26,545 nt of DNA from Hungatella sp. UBA5385 (GCA_002409995.1 DHOR01000042.1:1-26545), one strand, 5' to 3'. Numbered from the stretch's first letter, positions 1-8,232 are shown. The notes: generated from the letters alone by a model not told the origin. Numbers and translations: made by a program.

Positions 1-54
1 CACTCTCTATCAGATTTCCTCCGGCACATTCCGGAGGAAATCTGATAGAGAGTG
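1..54. repeat. Perfect 24-bp inverted repeat at the window edge
   Basis: Bases 1-24 are the exact reverse complement of 31-54, with a 6-base spacer at 25-30. The repeat lies inside the Crp/Fnr-type reading frame. The arm at 31-54 codes sensible protein on the minus strand (TLYQISSG), while the arm at 1-24 is its mirror copy. There is no T-tract, so a terminator is unlikely. Ending exactly at base 1 suggests a fold-back assembly artefact or the edge of a longer inverted duplication. Confidence 0.8.
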
Positions 55-338
55 CAGGTGGATTTGGTGACCACTGAAAATACAGGTCTGTTATTTCCGC
101 CCTGCTTCTCTGGGCTTACTACAAATTGATTAAAGCCGATAATACGGTTGGGGCGAAAATATAAGAAAACTTTTTCCTCTCCCTGCTTTGTAATGCTTGT
201 TAAGGCACAGATGCCTTCTTCTAATAAATACACATAGTTTGATATATTCTTATCATAATTTTTGTTTAAAACAACATCTTTAGGCATGGTAATTTTTGTG
301 CCGTATTCTGTGATGTCTTTCCAAAATAAATCCTTCAT
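1..338 (-). CDS. Crp/Fnr-family transcriptional regulator, C-terminus missing
   Basis: The reverse strand reads open from an ATG at 338 to the window edge, giving 112 codons. The protein begins MKDLFWKDITEYGTKI and contains YLLEEGICALTSI and EKVFLYFRPNRIIGFNQF, typical of the beta-roll cyclic-nucleotide/effector-binding domain of Crp/Fnr regulators. The DNA-binding helix-turn-helix lies beyond the edge. I prefer this ATG over one eight codons upstream because AGGACGGAG sits at the right distance before it. The last codons (from about residue 96) fall in a perfect inverted repeat at the window start, so the residues after LYQISSG are doubtful. Its position divergent from the sulfur operon suggests that it controls that operon. 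Family call fairly sure; ligand unknown. Confidence 0.75.
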   Translation of the reverse strand, partial: MKDLFWKDITEYGTKITMPKDVVLNKNYDKNISNYVYLLEEGICALTSITKQGEEKVFLYFRPNRIIGFNQFVVSPEKQGGNNRPVFSVVTKSTCTLYQISSGMCRRKSDRE

Positions 339-379
339 AATTACTCCGTCCTTCATGTTTGTAATAAAATGTTTCTATC

Positions 380-408
380 ATTATACTATTAATTTGTGAA
401 AATGACCA
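380..408 (-). promoter_or_regulatory. Sigma-A promoter of the Crp/Fnr-type gene
   Basis: On the minus strand TGGTCA (403-408) is followed after 17 bases by a perfect TATAAT (380-385), about 40 bases upstream of the regulator's start codon. Confidence 0.6.
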
Positions 409-453
409 TAAGTATAACCTGTGTTATTTTTGATGAGAAATATTTATGGTAAT

Positions 454-467
454 ATTGTTTTAACAAT
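454..467. promoter_or_regulatory. Palindromic candidate operator ATTGTT-TT-AACAAT
   Basis: A perfect 6-bp inverted repeat with a 2-base centre lies between the divergent regulator and the transporter operon, and partly overlaps a TAATAT at 450-455 that could be a -10 box for the operon. Its size and symmetry suit a Crp/Fnr-family dimer, so it may be the site bound by the neighbouring regulator. This is inference from position and symmetry only. Confidence 0.4.
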
Positions 468-600
468 CTGGGGGGGAGACAGGGAAAACCTGGCAGGTCA
501 AATGTGGTATGCCGGGGTTTTGTTTACCCTTAATCGTTATATTTTTAACAAAACAACTCCGGAAATCAATAAAATAAACAAATCCGGAGAATAAATGAGA
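468..600 (+). other. Possible structured 5' leader of the sulfur operon
   Basis: Between the candidate promoter/operator and the transporter start there are about 150 non-coding bases rich in short complementary segments. CAGG/CCTG flanks GAAAA near 480-492, GGCA pairs with TGCC just after it, and CTCCGGA (557-563) pairs with TCCGGAG (583-589). The last hairpin lies just upstream of the ribosome-binding region and has no T-tract. I could not match it to a known riboswitch class. Confidence 0.3.
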
Positions 601-614
601 AAAGGGGTTTCAGT

Positions 615-2090
615 ATGGCAAGAGTAACGGTAAGCAAACAAGAACGGAAGATACTTACTCATTCTTTAATCGGTGTTGCAATTATGATCGGTTTTCGGTT
701 TCTTCCACTTAACCTACCTGAGGTGACACCTATCGGCAAGGAAGTAATTGGCATCTTTCTTGGAACACTTTACTTGTGGAGTACAGTTGATCCCATTTGG
801 GGCAGCCTTATTGCAGTAGGTATGGTGGGATTTTCCAGTTTTATGCCCATGGGTCAGGTATTAAAGGAATGTTTTGGCAATCCAACTCTCATTCAGTGTT
901 TATATCTTATGGTAATGTCAGGCGCACTGGTACATTATAAGGTTACTGCATACATAGGGAGATTCTTCTTAACCAGAAAATTCACCAACGGAAGACCCTG
1001 GCTGTTGTCTTTTGTTATATGCATTGGTTGTTTTATAATGGCAGCATTTGTCAATGCGTTTACGGGAATTTTCCTCTTCTGGCCGGTGCTCTACGATGTG
1101 TTTGATGAGATTGGTTATAAAAAGGGAGATGCCTACCCAAGGGTTATTATTACACTGGTAGTTGTCTCTGCTCTCATCGGTTTCCCTGTGGCGCCTTTTG
1201 CACAGAACGGTCTTGCGCTGCTCAGTAACTTTGCTACGATTACAGAAAAAACAATGGGTACAGCCATAGTAGTTAATAATGCTGCTTATCTTGGTATCTC
1301 TCTTTCTATGGGGATTATCTGTATTATAGCCTGTATTCTCTATGCCAAGTTTATCTTAAGACCTGATGTATCAAAACTGAAAGAACTTAATGTGGAGACT
1401 ATGAACCGCCATCCACTACCGCCTATGACATTGTCTCAGAAACTTTTGGGTGGCAGCTTTGTGGTTCTGGTTTTACTGATGCTGATCCCCAGTGTTTTCC
1501 CAACACTTCCCGGTATGGCAAAGCTGGGTTCCTCAACTGCCGGTATCGGTCTTACTGTAACTGCAGTTTTGGCAGCTGTGAGAATTAAGGGTAAGGCGCT
1601 TATTGATGTTCCGGCTGTTCTGGCAACTGATATCAGCTGGTCTTCCTACTATATTATTGCTGCTGCAATTTTCCTGGGAAGTGTTATGACAGACCAGTCA
1701 ACAGGTGTTTCAGCTTTCCTGGAATATATGCTTTCACCTATTTTCTCTAATATGTCACCGATTGTATTTACAATTGCACTGCTGCTGGCAGCCGGATTTT
1801 TAACAAACCTCTGCAACAGCCTAGTAATTGGTATGATTTTGCAGCCCATTATTGTGTCTTATTGTATGCAAACCGGCGCCAATGCCGGACCTATTGTTAC
1901 TGTGATGATTCTCTTTGTACTGCTGTCTGCAGCAATCACCCCTGCAGCATCACCATTTGCAGCTCTTCTTCACGGCAACAAGGAATGGGTTCCCACAAAA
2001 TATGTGTATCAGTACACAATCCCTCTGGTACTGATAGAGCTTGTTATATATGTATTTTTAGGTATTCCGTTAGCCAATATTCTCATGTAA
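615..2090 (+). CDS. SLC13/DASS-like (ion transporter superfamily) anion permease
   Basis: A 491-residue integral membrane protein with about 11-12 hydrophobic segments, the usual size and layout for SLC13/DASS sodium-coupled anion carriers. The C-terminal half ends with a conserved-looking ITPAASPFAALLHGNKEW segment before the last helix. The two SNT substrate-binding motifs typical of DASS carriers are not intact: the equivalents appear to be NAFTG in the first half and TNLCNS in the second, so the substrate may not be a dicarboxylate or free sulfate. It is the first gene of a run with thioredoxin, sulfotransferase and sulfite reductase genes, so import of an organosulfate, a sulfonate or sulfite is plausible. 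AAAGGGG precedes the ATG. Family fairly sure; substrate unknown. Confidence 0.75.
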   Translation: MARVTVSKQERKILTHSLIGVAIMIGFRFLPLNLPEVTPIGKEVIGIFLGTLYLWSTVDPIWGSLIAVGMVGFSSFMPMGQVLKECFGNPTLIQCLYLMVMSGALVHYKVTAYIGRFFLTRKFTNGRPWLLSFVICIGCFIMAAFVNAFTGIFLFWPVLYDVFDEIGYKKGDAYPRVIITLVVVSALIGFPVAPFAQNGLALLSNFATITEKTMGTAIVVNNAAYLGISLSMGIICIIACILYAKFILRPDVSKLKELNVETMNRHPLPPMTLSQKLLGGSFVVLVLLMLIPSVFPTLPGMAKLGSSTAGIGLTVTAVLAAVRIKGKALIDVPAVLATDISWSSYYIIAAAIFLGSVMTDQSTGVSAFLEYMLSPIFSNMSPIVFTIALLLAAGFLTNLCNSLVIGMILQPIIVSYCMQTGANAGPIVTVMILFVLLSAAITPAASPFAALLHGNKEWVPTKYVYQYTIPLVLIELVIYVFLGIPLANILM

Positions 2091-2118
2091 CGGAAGGTTT
2101 TGGAAGGAGAGATTTATC

Positions 2119-3045
2119 ATGGCACAATATGACGTAATTATTATAGGGGCCGGCCCTGCCGGAATGACTGCCGCCATCTATGCGGCAAGAGCAGATATGA
2201 ATGTGCTGATGCTGGATAAACTGGCACCGGGCGGACAGATTATCAATACAAACGAAATACAGAACTATCCCGGTGTGGGTACTATGAATGGTGCGGAGCT
2301 GGCCTATCAGATGTTTGAACATACCCAGCAGTTTGATACCATCACCTTTGATTATGGAACTGTTAAGGAGATACAAAATCTGGGAAATGAGAAAAAAGTT
2401 CTCTGTGAAGAAGATCATAAGGAATTTACAGGCAAAGCCATTATTCTGGCTACAGGCACAAGACCCAGATGTCTTGAGATTCCCGGAGAGGATAAGTTTA
2501 AGGGCAATGGTGTCAGCTGGTGTGCCATCTGTGATGGAGCCCAGTACAGAGATAAGGACGTAGTGGTAATCGGCGGAGGCAATTCTGCTGTAGAGGAATC
2601 CATTTTCCTGGCAGGAATTGTGAAGTCACTGACCATTGTAACCATGTTTGACTTGACAGCAGACCCTATAGCCTGTGATAAGCTGCGCGCCATGGAACAT
2701 GTAACCATTTATCCCTATCAGGAGGTTCTGGAATTTACAGGAGAATCCAAGCTGACAGGCGTTCATTTTAAATCTACGGAAACAGGGGAAGAACATACAG
2801 TGGCCTGTGACGGTGTATTTGAATATATCGGTTTAATACCTACCACTGAATTTTTAAAGGACACAGGTGTATTAAATCAGATGGGATATGTAGAAACAGA
2901 CGAGAAAATGCATACAAAGGTGGAAGGAATCTTTGGCGCAGGAGACTGCATTACCAAGAATCTGCGGCAGGTGATTACAGCTTGTGCAGATGGAGCCATT
3001 GCTGCACAGGAAGCTTCCCACTATGTACAGAATTTAGAGGATTAA
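2119..3045 (+). CDS. trxB: Thioredoxin reductase-like flavoprotein lacking the NADPH motif
   Basis: A 308-residue protein with the low-molecular-weight thioredoxin reductase fold. It has the FAD-binding IIIGAGPAGMTAAIYAARA at the N-terminus, the redox pair C135-A-I-C138-D, a second nucleotide-binding GGGNSAVEES, and the C-terminal FAD motif GIFGAGDC. The HRRxxxR segment that binds the NADPH 2'-phosphate in classical enzymes is replaced by TMFDLTA. That suggests a donor other than NADPH, for example NADH, or ferredoxin as in the clostridial ferredoxin-dependent flavin thioredoxin reductases; this is inference. It sits 16 bases before a thioredoxin gene, its likely partner, with GGAGAG before the ATG. 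Its role may be to keep that thioredoxin reduced for sulfite release. Confidence 0.88.
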   Translation: MAQYDVIIIGAGPAGMTAAIYAARADMNVLMLDKLAPGGQIINTNEIQNYPGVGTMNGAELAYQMFEHTQQFDTITFDYGTVKEIQNLGNEKKVLCEEDHKEFTGKAIILATGTRPRCLEIPGEDKFKGNGVSWCAICDGAQYRDKDVVVIGGGNSAVEESIFLAGIVKSLTIVTMFDLTADPIACDKLRAMEHVTIYPYQEVLEFTGESKLTGVHFKSTETGEEHTVACDGVFEYIGLIPTTEFLKDTGVLNQMGYVETDEKMHTKVEGIFGAGDCITKNLRQVITACADGAIAAQEASHYVQNLED

Positions 3046-3061
3046 GAAAGGATAAAAAATC

Positions 3062-3373
3062 ATGATTAAAGAAGTAAACAGTGTAGAATTTAAAGAATTG
3101 GCAGGCAAGGGACTGGTTTTGGCGGACTTTTTCTCAACCACCTGCGGACCCTGTAAAATGTTGTCATTCGTTTTAAAAGATGTGGAAAAAGAGTTTGGCG
3201 ATGATTTAACCATTCTCAAAGTTGATTTTGACCAGAATAAGGATTTAACAGAGGAGTATGGAGTCACCGGATATCCTACTCTGGTTCTCTTAAAGGATGG
3301 AACAGAGGCAGGCCGTCTGCAGGGCTTACAGCAGAAGCCGGTAATTGTAAAAATGATACAGGATCATAAATAA
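3062..3373 (+). CDS. trxA: Atypical thioredoxin (TTCGPC active site)
   Basis: A 103-residue single-domain thioredoxin, full length for the family and without a signal peptide, so cytoplasmic. It keeps the redox pair C28-G-P-C31 and the cis-proline segment GYPTLV. The tryptophan that normally precedes the motif (WCGPC) is replaced by threonine (STTCGPC). That tryptophan helps tune activity and partner recognition in ordinary thioredoxins, so this protein may be specialised. It lies directly downstream of the reductase and upstream of two sulfotransferases. A plausible job is reductive release of sulfite from a protein- or thiol-bound S-sulfo group; this is inference. Confidence 0.9.
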   Translation: MIKEVNSVEFKELAGKGLVLADFFSTTCGPCKMLSFVLKDVEKEFGDDLTILKVDFDQNKDLTEEYGVTGYPTLVLLKDGTEAGRLQGLQQKPVIVKMIQDHK

Positions 3374-3397
3374 TTTTCTTAAAGGAGGATATTACAT

Positions 3398-5260
3398 ATG
3401 TCAGTTTCATATTCATTTGAGGATCATATTATCAACAGACAGGCAGAAGCAGAAGAGGCAATGTTACAAGAGTTTGAGGCAGGCAATTATACACTTCAGA
3501 ATCCGCTTGTTAAGTATAATTTATATCTGGTTCAGCCTTTATCCGCTGTTATATGTTTTACAACAGAGGAAGAGACTGCTGTGACGGTTACTGTTCTGGG
3601 AAAGACACCACAGGCCAACATTTCCCATACCTTCCCAAAGGCGAAGAAGCATGTGCTTCCCATTGTGGGTCTCTATTCGGACTATTCCAATCAAGTGAAG
3701 ATTACTGCTTACCGCGGAGATTCTTCAGTGATTACCATTGATGTACCTGATGTATTTGACGGTAAGGAAGTGATCTATTCCATGGATACAACGCCTGAAT
3801 ACCTTCAGGATAATATTATTTTAGTTTCTCCGGCAGGAGAAGACCTTGCAGTAGGATTTGACTTTGCAGGTGATGCCAGATGGCATATGAATATCCCTTG
3901 TGTATTCGATGTTAAGAGACTAAAAAACGGCAACTTAATCATGGGCTCCCATCGTGTGGTGCAGATGCCTTATTACATGTCAGGTCTTTATGAGATCAGC
4001 CCATGCGGTAAGATTTACAAAGAATACCGTGTGCCTGGAGGATATCACCATGATGAAATGGAGATGGAGGATGGCAATCTTCTCTGTCTCACAGAGGATT
4101 TAAGAAGCGAAACAGTAGAGGATATGTGTGTTCTCTTAGACAGAAATACAGGTGAGATATTAAAAACCTGGGATTATAAGAAATTCCTTGATCCTAACCA
4201 TGTAGGAAAGTCAGGCAGCTGGTCTGATCATGACTGGTTCCATAACAATGCAGTATGGTATGACAAGAATACTCATTCCCTAACATTTTCAGCACGCCAT
4301 ATTGATTCCATGGTTAACATTGACTATGAATCAGGAGAATTAAATTGGATCATCGGAGATCCTGAGGGCTGGCCGGAGGATATGAAGAGATATTTCTTCA
4401 CACCTGTTGGTAATAACTTTGAGTGGCAGTATGAGCAGCATGCATGTCTCATTACACCAAACGGCGATGTGATGTGTATGGATAACCATCACTATGGCTC
4501 CAAGGTGAGAGAGAAATTCCTTGCTGCAGCAGACAGCTATTCCAGAGGTGTCCGTTACAAAATCAACACAAAGGATATGACCATTGAGCAGGTATGGCAG
4601 TATGGCAAGGACAGAGGAGCCGCATTCTTCTCACCTTATATCTGTAATGTGGAATACTATAATGAAGGCCATTACATGGTTCATTCCGGCGGTATTGCCT
4701 ATGACAAGGACGGCAATCCTTCAGAGTCCCTGGGTGCATTTGCCAAAGATCAGGGCGGAAGACTGGAATCTATCACTGTAGAGATGTATGAAGATAAGAA
4801 AATGTTGGATTTGCATGTTCCAGGCAATTACTACAGAGCTGAGAAACTGAAATTATACAGCGACGGAATCAATCTGGAGCTGGGCAAAGGTCAGATATTA
4901 GGGGAAATGGGCGTAACAAAAGAATTTGATACAGAGATTCCCTTAGAGCCTTCAGGGGAAATGCTTCCTGAAAGCTGCAATGCAAGAATTGAAGACGAGA
5001 TTGACCGTTTCACCTTCTTCTCACGTTTTGAAAAAGGACAGCTGGTTATGCTGCTGTTAGAGCAGGGAGAAGAGATTCACAGATACTTTATTTCCACGAC
5101 TGCTGTTCCATATCTGGCTATGTGCTGCGGTACATTCCTGGATTCCGATGACAGAAATACAAGAACCAACATCAACAAAGCAGGCTTAAAGGGAGAGTAT
5201 GACCTTCGTGTAATTGTTGATGACAAGTTATATGAAACCGGTGTTAAGATTAGCTGCTAA
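3398..5260 (+). CDS. Aryl-sulfate sulfotransferase (ASST), first tandem copy
   Basis: A 620-residue protein related to bacterial arylsulfate sulfotransferases, which move a sulfuryl group from an aryl sulfate to another acceptor through a sulfo-histidine, without PAPS. Residues about 1-115 form a beta-rich N-terminal domain and the rest a beta-propeller. Visible likely catalytic residues are H217/H218 in GGYHHDEMEMEDGN, H282 in DHDWFHNNAVW, R300 in FSARH and H348 in WQYEQHAC. The H282-R300 distance of 18 equals that between His356 and Arg374 in E. coli AssT; H348 is the likely counterpart of the sulfated His436. Unlike E. coli AssT there is no signal peptide, so it should act in the cytoplasm. 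AAAGGAGG precedes the ATG. Substrate unknown. Confidence 0.85.
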   Translation: MSVSYSFEDHIINRQAEAEEAMLQEFEAGNYTLQNPLVKYNLYLVQPLSAVICFTTEEETAVTVTVLGKTPQANISHTFPKAKKHVLPIVGLYSDYSNQVKITAYRGDSSVITIDVPDVFDGKEVIYSMDTTPEYLQDNIILVSPAGEDLAVGFDFAGDARWHMNIPCVFDVKRLKNGNLIMGSHRVVQMPYYMSGLYEISPCGKIYKEYRVPGGYHHDEMEMEDGNLLCLTEDLRSETVEDMCVLLDRNTGEILKTWDYKKFLDPNHVGKSGSWSDHDWFHNNAVWYDKNTHSLTFSARHIDSMVNIDYESGELNWIIGDPEGWPEDMKRYFFTPVGNNFEWQYEQHACLITPNGDVMCMDNHHYGSKVREKFLAAADSYSRGVRYKINTKDMTIEQVWQYGKDRGAAFFSPYICNVEYYNEGHYMVHSGGIAYDKDGNPSESLGAFAKDQGGRLESITVEMYEDKKMLDLHVPGNYYRAEKLKLYSDGINLELGKGQILGEMGVTKEFDTEIPLEPSGEMLPESCNARIEDEIDRFTFFSRFEKGQLVMLLLEQGEEIHRYFISTTAVPYLAMCCGTFLDSDDRNTRTNINKAGLKGEYDLRVIVDDKLYETGVKISC

Positions 5261-5276
5261 AGGAGGGGGTAGTATT

Positions 5277-7154
5277 ATGGGAGTTTTATTCAGAGAAATC
5301 GAACATATTATTGACAAACAATATGAGGCAGAGCAGGCATTTCTGGCAGAGTACAAGAAGGAAAAGCATTCTATTGCCAATCCATATGTAAAGGCCAATC
5401 CTTATTTGATTGCACCACTGACAGCTATAGTGATGTTTGACAATGAAAAACCTGCATTTGCAAAGGTGACTGTAAAAGGCAGAGAGGCAGCAGGGGACAT
5501 GATGTACCGTCCTGTATCAGACTCTGTTCATATGGTTCTTCCAATCTATGGTCTTTATGCAGATTATGAGAATACAGTACTTATTGAACTGAGCACAGGT
5601 GAAACTGCTGAATTAAAGATTAATACAGAGGCAGCAGATGAGAAACTGAAAAAACCAACATCTATAGAGACAACAGCGGAATACATGCAGGACAATGTGA
5701 TGATGGTAAGCCCAACATCACCTGCTTATACAGCAGCTTATGACTATGCAGGAGATGCCCGCTGGTATAACACCTTAAATCTGGCATTTGACTTAAAGAG
5801 AGCCAGAAATGGACGGCTATTTGTTGGAACAGATCGTCTGGTTGCGCCACCTTATCATACAACAGGCATCTATGAGATGGGTATGATAGGAAAGATCTAC
5901 AAAGAGATCAGAGTGCCTGGTGGTTATCACCATGATCAGTTTGAGATGGAAAACGGTAATGTTCTCATTCTGACCCAGCTTCTGCCAAGAGGTACTGTGG
6001 AAGATGTCTGCGTACTGGTTGACAGAAATACTGGGGAGATATTAAAGGAATGGGATCATCAGGATGTACTTCCTGTTTATCCTGTAGGCGGTTCAGGAAG
6101 CCAGGATGGTCACGACTGGTTCCACAACAATGCAGTATGGTATGACAAAAAGACCAATTCCTTAAGTTTTTCCGGACGTCATCAGGATATTATCATTAAC
6201 CGTGATTTTGATACAGGCAAGTTAAACTGGATTATCGGTGATCCAACAGGCTGGCCTGAGGATATGCAGAAGTACTTCTTTAAGCCGATTAGTGAGGAAT
6301 TTGACTGGCAGTATGAACAGCATGCCTGCATGATTCTTCCTAATGGAGATGTGATGTGCTTTGACAACGGACACTGGCGTTCCAAAGAAAAAGAACATTA
6401 TTTAGATGCAAAGGACAATTTCTCCAGAGGTGTGATTTATCGCATTGATACAGAGAATATGACCATAGAGCAGGTATGGCAGTACGGCAAGGAGAGAGGC
6501 GCAGAATTCTTCTCCTGTTACATATGCAACTGTGAATATTACGGAGAAGGCCATTATCTGGTACATTCCGGCGGCATTGGCAAGCTAAACGGTCAGTGGC
6601 TCAATAAACCAGGCTCAGGTATGGTAAAAGAGCTGGAAGACGGTTCAGTACAGCTTTCTTCCATTACTGTGGAATTAAAAGATGATCAGCTGATGTATGA
6701 GATGCATCTGCCTGCCAACTTCTATCGTGCTGAGAAGCTTCGCCTCTATGACCAGGGTGATCAGATTACCTTTGGAAAGGGACAGATCATTGGCTCTATG
6801 GGAGTGACAGAAGAGTTCTTAACAGAAGCCCCAGCAGAAGAGGCTGGTATGATTCCTGATTTATATAAAACCAAGATTGCCAAAGAGTTGGACCGCTTAG
6901 TATTTAAGGCCAGCTTTGAAAAGGGGATGCTGGTTATGCTGAATCTGGAAGGAGAAAACGGTACTCCTACCCGTCACTATTTTGTTCCTACAACAAAACG
7001 TCCATTCCTTGCAATGTGTGTGGGCACTTTCCTGGAACATGATGAGAGGGCGGTTGAATTCCCTGTGAGCCTTGAAGGCATTGAGGGAACCTATGACATC
7101 ACAGTTACAGTTGATGATAAGAAATATGATACCGGAATCAAGGTGACATTCTAA
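5277..7154 (+). CDS. Aryl-sulfate sulfotransferase (ASST), second tandem copy
   Basis: A 625-residue paralogue of the preceding gene, by eye about half identical and collinear over its length. The same likely catalytic set is present: H218/H219 in GGYHHDQFEMENGN, H283 in GHDWFHNNAVW, R301 in FSGRH and H349 in WQYEQHAC. There is no signal peptide. I start it at the ATG at 5277, directly after AAAGGAGGGGG, rather than at an upstream in-frame ATG inside the previous gene. Only 16 bases separate the two copies. Divergence between them, for example PVGGSGSQDG against HVGKSGSWSD near the active site, suggests different donor or acceptor specificity, or a heteromeric enzyme. Both readings are inference. 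Confidence 0.85.
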   Translation: MGVLFREIEHIIDKQYEAEQAFLAEYKKEKHSIANPYVKANPYLIAPLTAIVMFDNEKPAFAKVTVKGREAAGDMMYRPVSDSVHMVLPIYGLYADYENTVLIELSTGETAELKINTEAADEKLKKPTSIETTAEYMQDNVMMVSPTSPAYTAAYDYAGDARWYNTLNLAFDLKRARNGRLFVGTDRLVAPPYHTTGIYEMGMIGKIYKEIRVPGGYHHDQFEMENGNVLILTQLLPRGTVEDVCVLVDRNTGEILKEWDHQDVLPVYPVGGSGSQDGHDWFHNNAVWYDKKTNSLSFSGRHQDIIINRDFDTGKLNWIIGDPTGWPEDMQKYFFKPISEEFDWQYEQHACMILPNGDVMCFDNGHWRSKEKEHYLDAKDNFSRGVIYRIDTENMTIEQVWQYGKERGAEFFSCYICNCEYYGEGHYLVHSGGIGKLNGQWLNKPGSGMVKELEDGSVQLSSITVELKDDQLMYEMHLPANFYRAEKLRLYDQGDQITFGKGQIIGSMGVTEEFLTEAPAEEAGMIPDLYKTKIAKELDRLVFKASFEKGMLVMLNLEGENGTPTRHYFVPTTKRPFLAMCVGTFLEHDERAVEFPVSLEGIEGTYDITVTVDDKKYDTGIKVTF

Positions 7155-7197
7155 AACAAAAGAGACTTAAGGAGTCATTATAAGGAGGAAACACTCA

Positions 7198-8232
7198 ATG
7201 GGTTACGTAATAAGCTTTGAAGAAGCGAACAAGATCTTTGCCGATCTCCAGGATGAATATGAAATCTGGGCGCCAAAGAGGTTTGTGGGAATGGGAAGAT
7301 ATTCCGACACAGACTTAATTAAATATGATAAGGTAAGCACTGTAGAGGAAATCGAATATATGGATAAATCTGACTTTCCGGCTAAAGAAGTGCTGACTCC
7401 AATTTCTGAGTCCATGTTCTATTTCACAGAAGATGAGTTTATTGAAAGCAAGGCTACTAATAAAAAACTGCTGATCTTCATGAGACCATGTGACATTCAT
7501 GCGCAGCATCATCAGGAGAGGATCTATTTACAAAACGGCGGATATGCAGACATGTACTACAAACGCATGAACGAGAAAGTGAAAATCGTCATGATGGAGT
7601 GTACAGTTGGCTGGGATACCTGCTACTGTATAAGCATGGGTGCTAATAAGACAGAGGACTATTCCATGGCAGTCCGTTTTGAAGACGGTCAGTTAAGAAT
7701 GGATGTAAAGGATGAGGTGTTTGCTCCATATTTTGAAGAGAAAGAGGAGATATCATTCCAGCCTGAATATGTGGAAAAGAACCAGTTAACTCTTGATATT
7801 CCAGAGATTCCTAATAAAGAAGTGTTAACAAAATTAAAGAATCACCCGATGTGGCAGGAATACAACAAACGCTGTATCTCCTGTGGTGCATGTACCATTG
7901 CATGCAGCACCTGCACCTGCTTTACAACAACAGATATTATATACAATGAAAACTCCAATGTAGGAGAGAGGAAGAGAACCTCTGCCTCCTGCCAGATCAA
8001 AGGATTTTCCGATATGGCTGGCGGTATGAGCTTCCGTAACACAGCAGGGGACAGAATGCGTTATAAAGTGCTCCACAAATTCCATGACTATAAAGAACGC
8101 TTCAAAGACTACCATATGTGTGTAGGCTGCGGCAGATGTATTGATCGCTGTCCGGAATTCATATCCATAGTGGCTGCAGTGAATAAGATGAGCAAAGCAG
8201 TGGACGAAATCGTAGCAGAAGAGAATAAATAG
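7198..8232 (+). CDS. asrA: Anaerobic sulfite reductase subunit A (ferredoxin-type)
   Basis: A 344-residue cytoplasmic iron-sulfur protein, full length for AsrA. The C-terminal part has two 4Fe-4S cysteine clusters: C226, C229, C232 and C236 (with C239 and C241 following), and C308, C311, C314 and C318 in CVGCGRCIDRCPEF. The N-terminal half contains LLIFMRPCDIHAQHHQ and VGWDTCYCISMG, as in the AsrA/hydrogenase-beta-like group. AsrA carries electrons from the flavin subunit AsrB to the sirohaem subunit AsrC, which reduces sulfite to sulfide. AAGGAGG precedes the ATG. The 43-base gap before it is the widest in the operon but holds no terminator. Confidence 0.93.
   Translation: MGYVISFEEANKIFADLQDEYEIWAPKRFVGMGRYSDTDLIKYDKVSTVEEIEYMDKSDFPAKEVLTPISESMFYFTEDEFIESKATNKKLLIFMRPCDIHAQHHQERIYLQNGGYADMYYKRMNEKVKIVMMECTVGWDTCYCISMGANKTEDYSMAVRFEDGQLRMDVKDEVFAPYFEEKEEISFQPEYVEKNQLTLDIPEIPNKEVLTKLKNHPMWQEYNKRCISCGACTIACSTCTCFTTTDIIYNENSNVGERKRTSASCQIKGFSDMAGGMSFRNTAGDRMRYKVLHKFHDYKERFKDYHMCVGCGRCIDRCPEFISIVAAVNKMSKAVDEIVAEENK

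Noticed and set aside
1..54. Reading the edge hairpin as a transcription terminator
   Set aside because: It has no T-tract and lies inside a reading frame that continues into it.
2119..3373. TrxB/TrxA as part of a glycine or sarcosine reductase operon
   Set aside because: Such pairs occur there in clostridia, but no Grd subunits or selenocysteine-type frames are present; the neighbours are sulfur genes.
3398..7154. Two ASSTs as a misread single gene with an internal duplication
   Set aside because: Each copy has its own stop, a strong ribosome site, an N-terminal domain and a full propeller, so they are separate genes.
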